Source: Trichobilharzia szidati (Eukaryota; Platyhelminthes; Trematoda; Strigeidida; Schistosomatidae). From it: a DNA stretch of 64,000 nt. Positions within the stretch are counted from its first letter, which is position 1. Each line of letters begins with the position of its first letter. Made by a program: the position numbers and the translations under genes. This document shows positions 60,443 through 64,000 of this stretch, one piece after another. Below the pieces are notes generated by a model. That model was not told the DNA's origin. It searched no databases and saw nothing but the letters and a program-made list of their open reading frames with translations. The stretch lies in contig OX235271.1 in assembly GCA_944472155.2 (NCBI GenBank), positions 121,463,329 to 121,527,328 on the forward strand. Direction: 5' to 3'.

Positions 60443-60971
60443 CTGCGTACGGTTATAAAAGGAATAAAAGAGTGGACAGGAGCAAATTAAGTGAAGATGA
60501 CATTTTTTTGTTTTTACAAAGTCTTCTCACAGAGAAAAAGCAACATTCTTTTAGGCATTCATGGGTGAAATAAGAAGTTACTTACGAAAGTTGTAAGTAT
60601 ACTTATACACATATACATGAAAATATTCATAAATTTAGTTTACAATAAAATGCTGCTTATAGCACATGCATACGCTTAACGTTCGTGATAGAGTCGAACT
60701 GAGGCGGGAACAATAGCAAAAAGTATTGCAAGAGTATTAGTTTAAGAAATATGAAATTCTTCGAAACCTGACTAATATTGGTATGTCATCACTACTTTAG
60801 GTAAGCCGTTCCTTGAATTTAGTTTAGAAAAGTATGTAGACAAAGTTCGTGAAATAGAAAAAAAACTATACCAAAGTACATATGCACACCTGATTTGTAA
60901 ATAAAAGTTATAAGAAGTATTCATAGCTCTCCTCATTAATCCTGATGCTTGATTATCTTTTTCATTCATTT

Positions 60972-61165
60972 TGCGTTCAAAGTGGAACATCAGGCTTCAA
61001 GCTTGAGCTCTGAAGTTTCAGTAGCACTTGTGTTACTTTTACTGGATGGGTTTGCTAGCTTCACACCCTACCTCCCCTCTTTACCGGGGTTACCTACAAG
61101 CTAAGAGATGTTTAGGAGTCCATTAGTCGAGATCGAAACCCTCATCATGTGCGTGGTTGGCGAGC
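60972..61165 (-). mobile_element. tRNA-headed SINE with RTE-type tail, degraded
   Basis: Reverse-strand relative of 25151 and 55650. The tail GAAGCCTGATGTTCCACT is at 60975-60992 in reverse, and the GGATGGG body and the GCTCGCCAACCACGC head part end near 61165. It is more diverged than the other copies. Confidence 0.75.
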
Positions 61166-61633
61166 TTGATTATAGAAAATTTTATTTATACAGTTAAAAG
61201 AATCAGATTCAGGAAAGACAGGTACATGAGTCTTTAGTAACATATTATACACACGCAGTTCAGTGGGATTTTCTCAAAATATGAACTGGAGGAGGGACTT
61301 CTCGAAGCAGAGAAATTCTCAGAAAGAATGGAAGTAAGGAGGTGGCTGAATGTTCGGTCAAAATTAGACTTTTGACTGATTGTACACAAGTTTTCAGAAC
61401 AATCATAATAATAGTATAATGGACCTAAGATATACTGTAGGTCACTGAAAATAAGGCCATCGTAAATTCGAAACCTGATCATTTATAAAAGTAAACTGTA
61501 TGCAAAGCACTGTTCAGCTACAACCCAAAAAAACATTCCAAACATTTGTTACATACACGACACGTAATGATTTCATCTCAAAAAAATTTTTTCAGATTGT
61601 TAAAGTATGTAACTATCTAATAAATAAAAAGAT
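61166..61633. other. Intron sequence; nothing recognised
   Basis: Short ORFs only. Confidence 0.4.
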
Positions 61634-61873
61634 TTTTCAAGTATTCGTTTGTAGGGATTTTGTTTGATTGGTTAGAGGATTTCATCATGAGCTGATATCG
61701 GCTAGAGAACCATTGGAAAACCTGGGTGGGAAAGTACTGGTGAAGAGTCATAAACTAGGACGAAACAGCTGTTCAGTACTCTCAAGTTTTCGAATGGTTC
61801 TCTAACCAATGTTAGCTCATGATGAAATCCTCTAACCAATCAAACAAAATCCCTACAAACGAATACTTGAAAA
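61634..61873. mobile_element. Fold-back SINE with hammerhead-like centre
   Basis: Arms of about 95 bases (TTTCAAGTATTCG... and ...CGAATACTTGAAA) are near-perfect inverses. The centre has AGTACTG, GTGAAGA, GACGAAACAGCTGTT and CAGTACT. It is a hammerhead layout with paired stem I, but with G in place of C3. Confidence 0.85.
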
Positions 61874-61879
61874 TAAATG

Positions 61880-62215
61880 AGATGCTCACAAGCGACTGAC
61901 CCTATTCAGGTAGGCGGTCCTAGCGGGAAGTCGTAACCAGTAGGGTACAGCAGGTCGAAAATGAAGACAGTTACTCGTCGAAGACATTACTAAGTGGTCA
62001 CACTATGTCATGAACTGGCAGAAGTTAGAGTTCATAGACCATTGGATCGGTTCCCAATGACTTAATGGTCTACAAACTCGCCTTGTAACCAAAAGGTTCT
62101 GGGTTCGAACCCTGGGTGCGTACTAATGAAGGGTCGCAAACCAGGACAAAACAGCTGTTCGGTACTACCAGGTTTTCCAATGGTCCTCTAACCGATGTCA
62201 GCTCATGATAAAAAC
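61880..62215 (+). mobile_element. tRNA-like SINE, Sm-alpha-like family copy
   Basis: Body CCCTATTCAGGTAGGCGG as in 35285, B box GGGTTCGAACCCTGG near 62100, a broken hammerhead (TGAAGGG...ACAAAAC), and the family tail CTCATGAT. Confidence 0.85.
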
Positions 62216-63297
62216 GATTTTTATTGTTAAATGAATTTTAGATTACTTTTTGTACTCTTAGTTGTCTGTATTTTAGCTATCTATTATCAGCATCCCGCGA
62301 ACATTTTAGCAGTTAAAATTATTTTTTCCATTTACAAAACTTATTATGCTTCTTGAGTGTTTGCTTTATCATAAAACGAAACCAATGTATAGGCCTTCGT
62401 ATGTGTCGTTGTCAAATCTGTCATTACATTTAATATTGATTAAAATCGATTTGGCTTTAATCCCCATACTCCTATCTCATTCTTTCTATTCATCTTATTG
62501 TTAGTTGTATGCTCAATGAGTGTATCATACCGTACTCACTGAGCTGAACAAGTAAGCTTCAGGCTCAACAGCTCACTCCATACTGATATTGTATCAATTT
62601 GTGGTAGATGATACTGCGCCAAGATTACTGAATGTTGCCAGCTCTTACGTGACCTAGTGTGTAATTACTCTTCGAATGATTACATCAAGGTATACTTAAA
62701 TGATTTGTGAGTTTCGCCTCTAAGCGTTAGGGAAGACCAATTCGGTTACAGAATGCAAGTTTCTTGCTATTCAGGTATAGTTTTTCTCAGAATATAAATC
62801 TGGTTGTGGGTTGACAACATAGTGAAGATTAATGGTACCATATCTTCGCTTCATGTTGTATTGCATAAAAATATCTACAGAAAGAAGAAAATCAAGTGTG
62901 ATCGTGGGTGTATGTTCACCAGGTATTTTAATTTAATCGGCCTACACGTCTTTGTTATGATGAAATAACAGTACTCAGAAAAATTCCAAACATTGTTCCA
63001 CTTCATGTTAATGTGTGAATCCTAGGTGAATTCCCACAAGCGAAATCAAGCACCACAGGTAAATCATTTAGCGAGACACATAGTTTCACAGTTTTGAAAG
63101 CACAAATGTAATGCAACTTTTAAGAATTATAATGCTTTATCGTATTGCCAGACGCAAACGACATGGACACCTGTTTCAGAAAGAAAAATGATGAAACAGC
63201 TCTAATTATATAGGCATTTTTAATTGATACGATTCTATGGAGACGCCAATAATGTCAAAGGCAAAAATCAAAGTAACCAAATCAAGAAATAACTTAC
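62216..63297. other. Intron sequence; nothing recognised
   Basis: AT-rich, lying between two exons of the minus-strand coiled-coil gene. Confidence 0.4.
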
Positions 63298-63540
63298 AAT
63301 TGCTTCAGGAAGTCATACAACTGCCTTTCTGGTCGACTGCTTAAATGTAATATCTCAGCATTGAGAACACTGAGTTCCATTGATAGTTTACAATTTCTTT
63401 CCTTTGCCATATTCAGCATCACCTGGTGTTCAGTACAAGTTGTCTTGTATGAATTCGATGTATTCTCCTGATAGCAGTTCGTATCGAGTAAATCGGAATT
63501 ATTATTATATTGGGAATTGAAAGCAACAACGAAATTCGAT
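63298..63540 (-). CDS. Coiled-coil gene, most upstream exon in the window
   Basis: The donor GTAAGT starts at 63297 and leaves two bases (TT) that join the first base of the exon at 60442. The frame reads TEHQVMLNMAKERNCKLSME, then LSVLNAEILHLSSRPERQLY and DFLKQ, helical with heptad-like leucines. The 5' edge is unsure: an AG ending at 63468 is possible, but the frame stays open to about 63540. Earlier exons should lie beyond 64000 or in 63541-63774. Confidence 0.65.
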
Positions 63541-63774
63541 AAAGTAAAGTTACATCGCAATATATATATATATATAAGCATATCTAAACTAATTATATTA
63601 AAGAAACCATTACGGTATTATCTTCAATATTATTGGATATGACTACTTTCTAAACAGCAATTTTCATTACACAATCGTTTAGTAAATACCATCTACACGT
63701 GTAAGGTAACTTAATTTTAGTTTAAGCTAAACAAATAGTCAGTTATGAGTGGTTATTACTATTATCATTCCCTT

Positions 63775-64000
63775 AAGTTCCGAGTGGAACATAGGGCTTC
63801 AACAACACGTCTCCACTTTGTTCTGTTTTCTGCCATCATCTTCAGCTGGCCCCACGATTAACCATAATCTCTCATTTCTTCCACGTCACCCTCGCACTGA
63901 CGACCCACTCGTCGCTTCCCACTGGGATTCCACTCGAATGATGGCCTGGCGCACGATGTCACTCGAAAGTCTCCTCAACGTATACCCGATCCATCTCCAC
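63775..64000 (-). pseudogene. RTE-type LINE 3' end, running off the window
   Basis: The reverse strand ends in GAAGCCCTATGTTCCACTCG at about 63800-63781. It contains the GGCCATCATTCGAGTGGAAT region that matches 43233-43258 of the plus-strand RTE copy. The element continues past 64000. Confidence 0.88.

Overview
This window looks like nuclear DNA of a blood fluke (Schistosomatidae, probably Schistosoma). It is AT-rich, gene-poor and intron-rich. It is full of repeat types known from schistosomes: RTE-like LINE 3' ends, a Penelope-like element with a GIY-YIG nuclease, Ty3/Gypsy remnants, and tRNA-like SINEs carrying hammerhead ribozyme sequence (Sm-alpha-like). The species cannot be fixed from sequence alone.

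Region 1 (1-17648) is a giant, nearly identical inverted repeat. The left arm (1-5623) and right arm (12103-17648) differ by three substitutions that I noticed and one 77-base block. The 6.5 kb spacer is not repeated in the arms. It holds a SINE, the integrase end and probable 3' LTR of a Gypsy element, and a diverged inverted repeat pair. The left arm runs off the window, so its true length is unknown.

Region 2 (17.6-31 kb) holds the two best genes. The first is a two-exon TMEM185-family membrane protein (exons 20046-20878 and 24633-24888, 362 residues), with an antisense Gypsy gag-protease fossil in its intron. The second is an intronless 471-residue protein of unknown function (29490-30905) with a myristoylation-like N-terminus. 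SINEs and LINE fragments lie between them.

Region 3 (38-64 kb) contains, on the minus strand, a split coiled-coil gene assembled here from short exons (about 63.5 kb down to 38.2 kb). No single ORF reveals it, but splice sites and reading phases chain across most of the exons. Its introns hold an almost complete Penelope-like element (44889-47248, opposite strand), an RTE fragment, and an older Penelope copy (about 49.2-53.1 kb) split by a LINE. A candidate plus-strand exon, a plus-strand terminal ORF, a 0.76 kb inverted-repeat transposon inside a smaller inverted duplication, and a well-formed hammerhead ribozyme (58233-58277) lie in the largest intron.

The genes do not form a pathway. The story is host genes hosting layers of retroelements, ribozyme-bearing SINEs and palindromic rearrangements.
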